Source: an uncultured Clostridia bacterium (GTDB lineage Bacteria; Bacillota; Clostridia; Oscillospirales; Acutalibacteraceae). From it: a DNA stretch of 64,000 bases. Made by a program: the position numbers and the translations under genes. Under the pieces are notes generated by a model that did no database searches, was not told where the DNA came from, and saw nothing but the letters and a program-made list of their open reading frames with translations. Location: NCBI GenBank assembly GCA_938034875.1, contig CALHND010000007.1, positions 38,624 to 102,623 on the forward strand. The letters are read 5' to 3'. This document shows, one piece after another, positions 43,661 through 52,059 of the stretch. Positions within the stretch are counted from its first letter, which is position 1, and each line of letters opens with the position of its first letter.

Positions 43661-44995
43661 ATGATAAAAAATTTAACCGAAGGCAGTCCACGCAAAGTTT
43701 TGCTTTCGTTTACAATACCGATTTTTTTCAGCACTATTTTTCAGCAGTTTTATACAATAGCTGACAGCATCATTGCGGGTAAATTTGCAGGCGAGGATGC
43801 GCTTGCGGCAATCGGCGCTTCTTACCCCTTAACCATGGTATTTATGGCGGTGTCTTTAGGATCTAATACGGGTTGTTCGGTAATAATATCACAGCTTTTC
43901 GGTGCCGGTCGCATTAAGGACATGAAAACAGCGGTAAGCACGGCAATGCTGTCGCTTGCGGTGCTGTCTGCGGTTTTAACTGCGATAGCGCTGGTGTTTT
44001 CGCCGTGGATAATGACCGCGCTAAACACCCCCGATAACATTTTAGCCGACGCAAACACATATTTTAAAATTTACATAGGCGGATTTATATTTTTATCGCT
44101 TTACAATATAGCCAACGGCGCATTTACCGCACTCGGTGATTCTAAAACTCCGCTGTGGTTTCTTATCGGCTCGTCTGTTGCCAATATTGTGCTCGATTAC
44201 GTTTTTGTAGCCGTTTTTCCATGGGGCGTTGCTGGCGCAGCATGGGCAACCTTTATTTCGCAAGGGGCGGCGTGCATTTTGTCGGTTATCTGCTTAATCA
44301 ATCGCCTGCGTTCAATGCAGTCAGAACGGCATAAATATTTTTCATTTTCATCACTACGCAGCATTGCAAAGGTATCGTCCCAAACAATATTGCAGCAGAG
44401 CTTTGTTTCTGTCGGAAATATGCTTGTTCAGGGCATCATCAATGATTACGGATCGGCTGTTATTGCGGGCTACGCCGCGGCAACAAAGCTGAACACATTC
44501 AGCATTGCGGGAATATGCACTGTGTCAAATGCGATGTCAGCATTTACGGCGCAAAACATTGGCGCACGCAACTACGAGCGCATTAAAAAAGGTTATCGGG
44601 CGTCGGTTGGAATTATAATGTGCATTGCGTTAACGCTGACGGCAGCATATACATTGTTTGGCGATTTCTTTGTGAACTTGTTTCTTAAAAGCGACAGTTC
44701 GGTAGAAACACTTGAATCAGGCACAGTTTTTTTAATGGTTGTTGCACCCTTTTATCCGGTTGTAAGCATAAAACTGCTCAGCGATGCAGTAACACGAGGT
44801 GCGGGAGCATTAAAGCTGTTTGCAATATCCACCTTTGCCGACCTTATCATCCGAGTGGGGCTTTCATATGCACTCAGTCCGTCTCTGGGTATAATGGGTG
44901 TTGCGTATTCGTGGCCAATCGGCTGGGCTATCGGCGCGGTAATTGCGTATCTTTTTTACCGTTTTGGCAACTGGCGTAATTACAATCTTACTTAA
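43661..44995 (+). CDS. MATE family efflux transporter
   Basis: 444 residues from ATG 43661, eight bases after GGGAGG. Twelve transmembrane helices. Opening TEGSPRKVLLSFTIPIFFS and QQFYTIADSIIAGKFAGEDALAAIG are typical of the NorM/DinF-like group. Exports cationic compounds or drugs in exchange for Na+ or H+. No regulator is adjacent. It ends with its own terminator. Confidence 0.93.
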   Translation: MIKNLTEGSPRKVLLSFTIPIFFSTIFQQFYTIADSIIAGKFAGEDALAAIGASYPLTMVFMAVSLGSNTGCSVIISQLFGAGRIKDMKTAVSTAMLSLAVLSAVLTAIALVFSPWIMTALNTPDNILADANTYFKIYIGGFIFLSLYNIANGAFTALGDSKTPLWFLIGSSVANIVLDYVFVAVFPWGVAGAAWATFISQGAACILSVICLINRLRSMQSERHKYFSFSSLRSIAKVSSQTILQQSFVSVGNMLVQGIINDYGSAVIAGYAAATKLNTFSIAGICTVSNAMSAFTAQNIGARNYERIKKGYRASVGIIMCIALTLTAAYTLFGDFFVNLFLKSDSSVETLESGTVFLMVVAPFYPVVSIKLLSDAVTRGAGALKLFAISTFADLIIRVGLSYALSPSLGIMGVAYSWPIGWAIGAVIAYLFYRFGNWRNYNLT

Positions 44996-45015
44996 TTTTA
45001 AAATACAGTTATAAT

Positions 45016-45049
45016 CACCGCAAAAGCAATGAATTGCGGTGTTTTTTTT
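45016..45049 (+). terminator. Terminator after the MATE gene
   Basis: CACCGCAA / TTGCGGTG stem followed by eight T. Confidence 0.9.
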
Positions 45050-45187
45050 CATCTTATTTGTGGGTATTTTACTAATTTTATAATTAATTTATTATAAGGT
45101 TGCATAAGCCACGACCATATGGTAATATATTACAAATCAATTACAAATTGACATAATAATAGTAAATATTACCATCGTGGAGGAACA

Positions 45188-47761
45188 ATGAAAAAATTAA
45201 TTTCGCTTGGTTTAGTAATAATTATGGTCGCATGCATGATACCGACTGCGGCGCTTTCGGCTTCGGCAAAAACAACCGTCTCCACAGGTAACTTTTTTGT
45301 AGACGAGTACATTAATTTTGCAATCAGCCTTCAAGGAAAGAATAAATCGCATTTTGGATTTACAGAGCCATGGAGCGACAAGTTTATTGGCTGGCTCGGC
45401 GAAAAACTGGATTATGACTTTATTCAGCCCATGTCAGAAAGTAACGACGGCCCCAGTATAGGAAACTGGATTGCTACAAACGGCGGTACTTTCAACTATT
45501 TTTATTCAGATGCCCAGTGTAATGCAAAATATGGCACAAAAATGGAAGAGTCTGATTACGAGCCCAGTCCTGGCGATATTGTGTTTTTTAGAAGCAGCAC
45601 ACACTCGTCAATGGAATCACCTAACTGCTGGTCAAATAGCGCCATAGTTTATAAAGTAACCGAAGATAATATATATGTTGTGCACGGCGATTGGTCAGGT
45701 AAGGTTGCTGTCGGTACTGTTTTCAGCCGAAATTCAGAACAAAAATATGGCACCTACTACTATCGCGTCGCCGGTTATGCCACACCTGCCTATCCGCAAA
45801 AGGTGATAAATGAAACCCCAAAATATGGTGATGAACCTGGTAGTGACAATGCAAGTTTAAAGCTTAATGTTAGTAGTGTTACGCTGCCGATTGGGTTGAC
45901 ATGTCAAATTGAAGCAACTGATGTTTCAGATAATGTCAGTGCTGAGGGCATAACCTATAAAAGCCAAGACTCTACTGTTGCACGAGTAAACAAAACCGGC
46001 TTGGTCACTCCTATAAATGTGGGCGAAACCAATATTACCGTGTCTTCTGGTACCAGTACACGTACTATCAATGTCATGGTAACCGACAAAATAACAAGCC
46101 TTGTAGAAAGCATACCGTCAACTGCAAGCGACGGTGACTATAAAGCCATCGACCTTTTCCGCTATGTTTACAATGAAGAGGTTAGGTCTAAAACCGAAAT
46201 TTTGGGCAAAACACCAGATAAAATTGAAACAACCGAACCGCTGGAATGGAGCGAGGTTAAGGAAACAACCGAACAACCAATCGAAAGCGAAACGCTTAAA
46301 ATTATTTCAACAGAAACCTCATACAATGTTGAAAAATGGACCGCTACCACCGACATTTCGGTGTACAGCGACAAAGCACTTACGCAACAGGTCGGCACGA
46401 TTGCTTCGTCACAGCAGTTTAATACATACGAACGCACGGTCTCATCCGGAAAACTTATAGCACGCACAACGGACGGATATGTTGCAGTAAGAACCACATC
46501 AAAGGCGTCGGCATACGCTCGTTTTGACGGCACTGAATTTGTTGTAAATGAAAAGTGGAAAACTTCAGTTGAACTAAATGTTCGCGCCAGTGCATCAACT
46601 TCAGGCACTTGGGTTGCATCTTACCAAAGCGGCACAATAATTACGATTACAGCATATGCCGAAACAGATACGTATTTATGGGGAAAAACCGATAAGGGTT
46701 GGGTAGCGCTGTACAATTACAGCGATAATGGATACAATGCCATTCAGCAGACTGAGGGCGCTCTCACAGTTTACCGCTACTCTCAATTAGTCGGAAAAAC
46801 TACTTATGTTTATTTTAATCAGACGGGCGTGTCCAATTGGCAAATAGCTCCGCTTACCGCCAAGGGCACTACCACAGTTGAAAAAAATACGCTTTATTAC
46901 GGAGCAACGACAGGGTCTGCCAAATACGAAAACGGCGTGTGGGCAAATGGCGTGGACATTTCTCGTTGGAACGGCAAGGTTGATTACGCTAAAATGAAAG
47001 CCGACGGAGTAGATTTTGTAATACTTCGCATAGGTTACGGCGCAGAAATGGACGTAAATTTTGAGGCAAATTACGCCGCGGCAAAGGCAGCGGGTATGGA
47101 TGTCGGCGTTTACCTGTACACCATAGCTACCACCACCGACGAAGCAGTAGCCGAAGCTAATGCGCTTATTGAGTGGTCAAAGGGCAGAAAGTACGAGTAC
47201 CCAGTTTTTTACGATATTGAAAACAAAACTCTGCACGCGGGCATGACCAACCGTCAGCGCACCGATTTGTGCCTGGCATTTACCGAAACTATATATAAAG
47301 CTGGATTTTACCCCGGAATTTATTCATCATATTACTGGCTGCTCGACAGTATAAACATGGACGAAATCAATCAGCAATTTAGCACATGGGTTGCAGCATG
47401 GACATCGTCGGGCAATCCGAACAATGATTATTCTGAATATAATATGTGGCAGTACACCGACAGCGGCAAAGTAAACGGTGTCTCGGGCTATGTTGACAAA
47501 AATGTGTGCTATGTCGACTATCCGTCAATGATAATCGGCGGCGGTTATAACGGTTACAGCGTTATTAATTTTGCACAGCCGGAAATCAATATATTTGATG
47601 TTAACTGTGACGGTACTACCGATGCGCTTGACTTGCTTGAAATGCAGCAGATTATGCTTGGCAATACTGATGCATCGTCGGCAGCGGACGTCAACCTTGA
47701 CGGTGTGCTTGACGGTAAAGATCTGGTTATTATGCAAATGGCACTGCTGAATATGGTATAA
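45188..47761 (+). CDS. Secreted dockerin-bearing GH25 muramidase with degenerate CHAP domain
   Basis: 857 residues, preceded by GGAGGA. Signal peptide (about 1-28, cleavage after ALSASA). CHAP-like domain (about 30-205), Ig-like Big_2 domain (about 222-300), linker, SH3b domain (about 455-515), GH25 lysozyme domain (about 588-785) and C-terminal dockerin (about 800-855). GH25 keeps its acidic residues (VDISRWNG, VFYDIEN). The dockerin has two calcium repeats, DVNCDGTTDALDLLEM and DVNLDGVLDGKDLVIM, so the protein should dock onto a cohesin. The CHAP-like part lacks the expected catalytic Cys (EPWSDKFIGW) and His (NSAIV in place of HxGIV). Likely cell-wall remodelling or attack on other bacteria. 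Monocistronic. Confidence 0.88.
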   Translation: MKKLISLGLVIIMVACMIPTAALSASAKTTVSTGNFFVDEYINFAISLQGKNKSHFGFTEPWSDKFIGWLGEKLDYDFIQPMSESNDGPSIGNWIATNGGTFNYFYSDAQCNAKYGTKMEESDYEPSPGDIVFFRSSTHSSMESPNCWSNSAIVYKVTEDNIYVVHGDWSGKVAVGTVFSRNSEQKYGTYYYRVAGYATPAYPQKVINETPKYGDEPGSDNASLKLNVSSVTLPIGLTCQIEATDVSDNVSAEGITYKSQDSTVARVNKTGLVTPINVGETNITVSSGTSTRTINVMVTDKITSLVESIPSTASDGDYKAIDLFRYVYNEEVRSKTEILGKTPDKIETTEPLEWSEVKETTEQPIESETLKIISTETSYNVEKWTATTDISVYSDKALTQQVGTIASSQQFNTYERTVSSGKLIARTTDGYVAVRTTSKASAYARFDGTEFVVNEKWKTSVELNVRASASTSGTWVASYQSGTIITITAYAETDTYLWGKTDKGWVALYNYSDNGYNAIQQTEGALTVYRYSQLVGKTTYVYFNQTGVSNWQIAPLTAKGTTTVEKNTLYYGATTGSAKYENGVWANGVDISRWNGKVDYAKMKADGVDFVILRIGYGAEMDVNFEANYAAAKAAGMDVGVYLYTIATTTDEAVAEANALIEWSKGRKYEYPVFYDIENKTLHAGMTNRQRTDLCLAFTETIYKAGFYPGIYSSYYWLLDSINMDEINQQFSTWVAAWTSSGNPNNDYSEYNMWQYTDSGKVNGVSGYVDKNVCYVDYPSMIIGGGYNGYSVINFAQPEINIFDVNCDGTTDALDLLEMQQIMLGNTDASSAADVNLDGVLDGKDLVIMQMALLNMV

Positions 47762-47777
47762 AAAGCATTGCACAAAT

Positions 47778-47812
47778 AAAAAAGCAGCGAAGTTTTCTTC
47801 GCTGCTTTTTCT
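47778..47812 (+). terminator. Terminator after the dockerin protein gene
   Basis: AAAGCAGCGAAG / CTTCGCTGCTTT stem with loop TTTT and T tail. Confidence 0.92.
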
Positions 47813-47819
47813 ATATTAT

Positions 47820-47903
47820 GGGGGTAATTACACACTGTGCGGCTGCTCAAAAGGGCGCTGCCGACACCGCCACCGGCACATAACGGGCCCGCCTTATTCC
47901 CCC
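47820..47903. other. GC-rich structured segment of unknown nature
   Basis: An 84-base island bounded by GGGGG and CCCCC in an AT-rich gap. Inside are complementary pieces GTGCGGC / GCCGACAC, GCTC-AAAA-GGGC, GCC-ACC-GGC and the palindrome CGGGCCCG. Minus-strand TATAAT lies 10-15 bases outside the CCCCC end. It could be a small RNA or a mobile palindrome; no known RNA family was recognised. Confidence 0.35.
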
Positions 47904-47961
47904 TTCTTTATTATATGAATCAGCCTCAAATTTGCCACAGTGGCTAAGTGCTTTATTATTT

Positions 47962-47997
47962 AATAAAACGGGGCAGAAATTTATCTGCTCCGTTTGG
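47962..47997 (-). terminator. Terminator of the small zinc-ribbon gene
   Basis: Minus-strand AACGGAGCAGA / TCTGCCCCGTT stem followed by TTAT, directly after the stop codon. Confidence 0.7.
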
Positions 47998-48219
47998 TTA
48001 TGATAGCACTTTAATCAGCGCATATATCCCGAATATAACAACAATCAAAATAGTAGTGTAAATGCAAGTTTCCGCTGTCATTTTTTTAGCCTCGGAGGAA
48101 AAATGCAGTTTATTTTCGTCGGCTTTTTTTAATTCGTCGGCGTGTGCCTGCTCGGCTCCGCATTTGTAGCAGTATTTTTCACCGTCATTTAACGATACAC
48201 CGCAGTTTTGACAAAACAT
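47998..48219 (-). CDS. Small zinc-ribbon membrane protein
   Basis: 73 residues from ATG 48219, which follows AGGTG at six bases. N-terminal zinc ribbon MFCQNCGVSLNDGEKYCYKCGAEQ (two CxxC pairs), a polar helix, then a C-terminal membrane helix (about 50-71). Probably tail-anchored with the ribbon in the cytoplasm. Function unknown. Confidence 0.72.
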   Translation of the reverse strand: MFCQNCGVSLNDGEKYCYKCGAEQAHADELKKADENKLHFSSEAKKMTAETCIYTTILIVVIFGIYALIKVLS

Positions 48220-48357
48220 TTTCATCACCTATATAAAATTATATTACCAAACAAGCAATTTATCAATGCAAAATTTTAATTGAACTAAAAAACACGGTAC
48301 CGAGCAAAAAAACGGAACAAAAAGATTTAATAATAAACGATTTATCGTTAAACGGTA

Positions 48358-48403
48358 AAAAAAACTCCGCCACAAAACGAAGCTGTGACAGAGGTTTTTA
48401 AAT
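48358..48403 (-). terminator. Terminator of the larger zinc-ribbon gene
   Basis: Minus-strand CTCTGTCACA / TGTGGCGGAG imperfect stem followed by eight T. Confidence 0.75.
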
Positions 48404-48463
48404 AATTATTTATTTGCTCTGGGTAAGTATGAATTATAACTTTGCAAATGGCGGTTAGTTTAA

Positions 48464-49312
48464 TTAACCGATTTTAACAAAGTTCTTTTTCAGCCAAACC
48501 GAAAGAATGATGTAGTTTGCGGCAGATGCAGCTGAAGCAATAAATGATGGTATATACTCTAAGCTGCCCAGCGCACCAATACCTGACAAAATACCGAAAA
48601 CAAGCAGTAAAGTTTTGATAATGCCTATGTTAGGAAGCTGTTCGTTGCCGGTTTCTATACTTATGTAAAAAGCTTTTGCCAGTTTGTGAAGGTTGCCGTA
48701 AAAGAAAATATTTACCAAAACAGCCACAGCCGCAGCTATTAAAAGTCCTATAAAAAGTGCAACACCGAGTATAGCGCCACCGCCGCCCAACAAATGTCCA
48801 ATGTAATCGATGTCGCTGCCAAGGCTGGATGTACTTAACAATGAAAGGAGAAAACCGGAAGCTGCAAGGCTTAAAATAGCCAACAGACCCAAAACACCAA
48901 CTAAAACCCAAGTAATAATGCGGACTGCATAAACAGTACCACTGGTTTTACGCAAATGATTTGCGCTGATTCTGCCTGATTTTGCACTTGAGTAAGTAAG
49001 CCACATAAATATTGTAAACAGTACACCTAATACGTCGACTGAACCAGCGAGCAAACCGAGTACTGTAGAGATAGAAACACAAATGCATGAGACCAAAAAC
49101 AGCGTATCGGAAAAAATACCGTTGTATCTTTGTGCGACGGGATTAATCGTATACGCGGGATTCCCCTGCTGATAAGCGTTAAAATCTTGCTGTGCTGCAG
49201 GGTATTCCTGCTGAGAAACGGCTGCGTTCGGCTGTTCAGCTTTAGCTTGCTCGCAGTTTGGGCATACGGTAGCGTTATCATCTAATTGATAACCACAACT
49301 TTTACAAAACAT
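48464..49312 (-). CDS. Multi-pass membrane protein with N-terminal zinc ribbon
   Basis: 282 residues from ATG 49312; GGAGG is 11 bases upstream, and a 30-base extension start lies before that site. N-terminal zinc ribbon (MFCKSCGYQLDDNATVCPNC), a Gln/Pro/Ala-rich linker (about 25-70), then five or six transmembrane helices (DUF4064/Yip1-like appearance). Function unknown. Confidence 0.75.
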   Translation of the reverse strand: MFCKSCGYQLDDNATVCPNCEQAKAEQPNAAVSQQEYPAAQQDFNAYQQGNPAYTINPVAQRYNGIFSDTLFLVSCICVSISTVLGLLAGSVDVLGVLFTIFMWLTYSSAKSGRISANHLRKTSGTVYAVRIITWVLVGVLGLLAILSLAASGFLLSLLSTSSLGSDIDYIGHLLGGGGAILGVALFIGLLIAAAVAVLVNIFFYGNLHKLAKAFYISIETGNEQLPNIGIIKTLLLVFGILSGIGALGSLEYIPSFIASAASAANYIILSVWLKKNFVKIG

Positions 49313-49454
49313 AATGTATAAATCCTCCATATATTTTTTCAAAGTTTTTACTTTGTATTTTTAATATATCATGTATTTGTCACATTTTCAACAAATATTT
49401 GTGTTTGCGTTCATGGTGTGTTAAAATATGGTTATCAAAAAATCTGGTGATAAA

Positions 49455-50645
49455 ATGAGTATTAAAAAAAACTACAACTGTACACTAAAAGCCAGCTATG
49501 CCGGATATGTTACACAGGCGGTTATCAACAATTTTGCACCTCTGCTTTATGTTACGTTTAATCGGGATTTCGGGCTGTCGCTGTCAATGATATCGGCTAT
49601 TGCGGCAATAAATTTTATTGTTCAGCTTGTCATAGACGGCTTGTCGGCAAAATTTGTCGACCGTATCGGATACCGTATTTGTGTTGTTGCGGCGCACGCA
49701 TTGGCAGCTATCGGACTTGTTGCGTTGGGGGTGCTGCCGTACATAATGTCGCCTTTTGTCGGCATAATCATTGCAATAGTAATGTATGCGACGGGCAGCG
49801 GACTTATCGAGGTGCTGGTCAGCCCCATTGTTGAAGCTTGCCCAACCGAGCGCAAGGAAGCTGCTATGAGTTTGCTCCACTCCTTTTACTGTTGGGGGCA
49901 GGCGGCGGTAATTTTGGTATCAACTGCGTTTTTTGCGCTTTTCGGCGTTTGGGCATGGCGTTATATGGCGTTTTTGTGGGCGCTGTTGCCTTTTTGCAAT
50001 ATGTTTTTGTTTGCGGCTGTGCCAATAAACACGCTGGGCAACGATGGAAAAAGTGAGCCTGTCAGAAAAATTCTTAAAAATCCGACCTTTTGGAATTTGG
50101 CGGTTATGATGACCTTCACAGGTGCCAGCGAAATAGCAATGTGCCAGTGGGCGTCGGCATTTACCGAATCGGCACTAGGTGTATCAAAAACGGTTGGTGA
50201 CATTGCTGGCCCATGCGCATTTGCACTGCTGGCAGGAACGGCGCGTATAATATATGCAAAATTCAGCCACAAAATTAATCTTATGCGGTTTATGGGACTG
50301 AGCTGTGCGCTGTGTGCCGTCAGCTACATTGTAGCGGGGCTGTCACCTTTGCCGCTAATCGCACTGGCTTCGTGTGGACTGTGCGGATTTGCAAGCGGGG
50401 TTTTGTGGCCGGGTGTTTTTTCGCTCGCACCGCGACTGTGCCCGTCGGGAGGCATGGCTATATTTGCACTGCTTGCCTTAGCCGGTGACCTCGGATGCTC
50501 ACTGGGCCCCGCTGTTGTCGGGTTTGTATCAGAATTCGCGGGCGGTGATTTGCATTACGGCATGCTAACGGCGGCAATATTTCCCATTGGAGGTCTCATA
50601 GCACTTGCCGCACTTAATAGAAAAAAGGCAAAAACCGCGTCCTAA
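49455..50645 (+). CDS. MFS transporter
   Basis: 396 residues from ATG 49455 with GGTGAT upstream (a 27-base extension is possible). Twelve transmembrane helices; the DGLSAKFVDRIGYR loop after helix 2 is the MFS signature. The C-terminal half has KFSHKINLMRFMGLS and GFASGVLWPGVFSLAPRL, suggesting the FucP/sugar-proton symporter-like branch. The substrate cannot be told. Single gene. Confidence 0.85.
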   Translation: MSIKKNYNCTLKASYAGYVTQAVINNFAPLLYVTFNRDFGLSLSMISAIAAINFIVQLVIDGLSAKFVDRIGYRICVVAAHALAAIGLVALGVLPYIMSPFVGIIIAIVMYATGSGLIEVLVSPIVEACPTERKEAAMSLLHSFYCWGQAAVILVSTAFFALFGVWAWRYMAFLWALLPFCNMFLFAAVPINTLGNDGKSEPVRKILKNPTFWNLAVMMTFTGASEIAMCQWASAFTESALGVSKTVGDIAGPCAFALLAGTARIIYAKFSHKINLMRFMGLSCALCAVSYIVAGLSPLPLIALASCGLCGFASGVLWPGVFSLAPRLCPSGGMAIFALLALAGDLGCSLGPAVVGFVSEFAGGDLHYGMLTAAIFPIGGLIALAALNRKKAKTAS

Positions 50646-50782
50646 TAAGTAATTTGGCAAATAAAAATGACGCCAGCAGCATATTTTTAATTGTTATAAG
50701 CTTTGTCGAAGGAGCTCTCGGTTTGTTGACATAATTCGACCGCTCAATTATAATTAATTAAAAATATTTGGGAGGCATTGTT

Positions 50783-51439
50783 ATGTATAGTACAAACTAT
50801 TACGATTCAATTTTTGACATGTACGGTTCTGGCTATGGCTCAGAATATGGTTTTGGCTATGGCCCCATGGTAAGCGGAACTCAGATTGTAATAGTGGCTT
50901 TAATTTTGGCTGTTGTTGCTACGGTTTTAGCGCTTATTTTCATCACACCCGAAAATCGCCGTGCAAAACTGCCGGAGTTTTTCAAATTCATTCATGACAC
51001 TTTTAATTTCAAGTACCTCGTTCTTGAAAAAGTGCTTAAAGCACTTTATATTTTTGCTACCTGTTCATCTATACTGGTTGGCTTTTTCCTGCTATTTCAA
51101 AGAAATGGCTTAATCGGCTTGGCGATAATGCTGCTCGGTCCCATTGCCATTCGAATTATATTTGAAATGTTAATGCTGATGATACTTCTTGTCAGAAATG
51201 TAATAGAAATTAATAAAAAGCTGGGCAAAAGCGGCGATTCGGATAATTCTCCGTCATTTGATTTTAAGTTTCCGAAACATACACATTCGGCACCGACACA
51301 ACATACCGCACCTGCAGCTCAGTATGTTGCACCCCAAAACACCGCACCCGTCACAAAAGAAAATTTTGTTTACTGCACCATGTGTGGAACACGATATGAT
51401 GAAAATGCGGGTAATTGCCCAAATTGTCAAGGCAAATAA
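50783..51439 (+). CDS. Membrane protein with C-terminal zinc ribbon (DUF4282-like)
   Basis: 218 residues from ATG 50783, seven bases after GGGAGG. The Tyr/Gly-rich start is followed by one membrane helix (about 35-57) and two or three more (about 93-140). LEKVLKALYIFATC...IGLAIMLLGPIAIRI resembles DUF4282. A Pro/Ala-rich linker leads to a zinc ribbon (YCTMCGTRYDENAGNCPNC) at the very end. Fourth zinc-ribbon membrane protein of the window. Confidence 0.72.
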   Translation: MYSTNYYDSIFDMYGSGYGSEYGFGYGPMVSGTQIVIVALILAVVATVLALIFITPENRRAKLPEFFKFIHDTFNFKYLVLEKVLKALYIFATCSSILVGFFLLFQRNGLIGLAIMLLGPIAIRIIFEMLMLMILLVRNVIEINKKLGKSGDSDNSPSFDFKFPKHTHSAPTQHTAPAAQYVAPQNTAPVTKENFVYCTMCGTRYDENAGNCPNCQGK

Positions 51440-51453
51440 TTTTTAACCAAACT

Positions 51454-51515
51454 AAAAAAACACCCTTACTTTGAACAGGCTATAAATGTCTGTTCAGAAA
51501 GGGCGTTTTTTATTA
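51454..51515. terminator. Bidirectional terminator
   Basis: A long imperfect stem (AACACCCTTACTTTGAACAG / CTGTTCAGAAAGGGCGTT) with T-rich runs on both sides. It ends the zinc-ribbon gene (plus) and the spoVA operon (minus). Confidence 0.85.
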
Positions 51516-51523
51516 TATTCAGT

Positions 51524-51922
51524 TTATGATTGCAAATGGACAGCGTGGCAAATTCCAGGTATGCTTTCTCCTTGCTGTGACGATGTGGTGGACATAAGCG
51601 CACCGGTCGCACAAAACAGCACATTGCGAAGCTGCTTTTCTTCCATTTTACGCAAAATGTATCCGCAAAGCATACTTGCCGCACATCCGCAACCTGATCC
51701 GCCGGAATGCACATCCTGCTTCTCTTTGTCAAAAATCATCATTCCGCAGTCCTTGTGTACTTTTGAAATATCAATACCGCTGCCAATGAGCAGCTCGCCA
51801 AGAAGCTGAGAACCGACATATCCAAGGTCGCCCGTTACAATCATGTCATAGTCGGAGGGTTTTGTGTCGGTTGCGTCCAAATAACGCGATATGGTGTCCG
51901 CGGCGGCAGGGGTAAATGTCAA
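51524..51922 (-). pseudogene. spoVAD: spoVAD, C-terminal part (separated by the intervening element)
   Basis: About 129 codons homologous to the end of SpoVAD: AAADTISRYLDATDTK, YDMIVTGDLGYVGSQLL, DCGMMIFDKEKQDVHSGGSG and NVLFCATGALMSTTSSQQ. Homology begins exactly at the proline codon CCT (51908-51910). Everything upstream of it (51911 onward) is element sequence. There is no ATG or ribosome binding site, only an in-frame TTG (51922) inside element DNA, so as it stands it is probably untranslated. Joined to 57421-58041 it gives a 334-residue SpoVAD, close to the family's usual length of about 338. Whether this is a dormant split gene or a true pseudogene depends on excision. Confidence 0.9.
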
Positions 51923-51925
51923 GCA
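51893..51925 (-). other. Left attachment junction (element / spoVAD C-part)
   Basis: On the minus strand the element half reads TTGACATTTACC and is followed by core CCTG and the spoVAD half CCGCCGCGGACACC. The element half is the mirror image of the one at the right junction. Confidence 0.8.
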
Positions 51926-52059
51926 TAAACCATAAATTCTATAAAAAAATAATCGACGCCGTTCGATATAATTATGCTTTGCTCAAAGATGCTTTTTTGG
52001 TTGATGCCAATCGTATTTTAACTTAAATTGTAGTTGCTGGGCCGCGCCACTGCAAAAAT

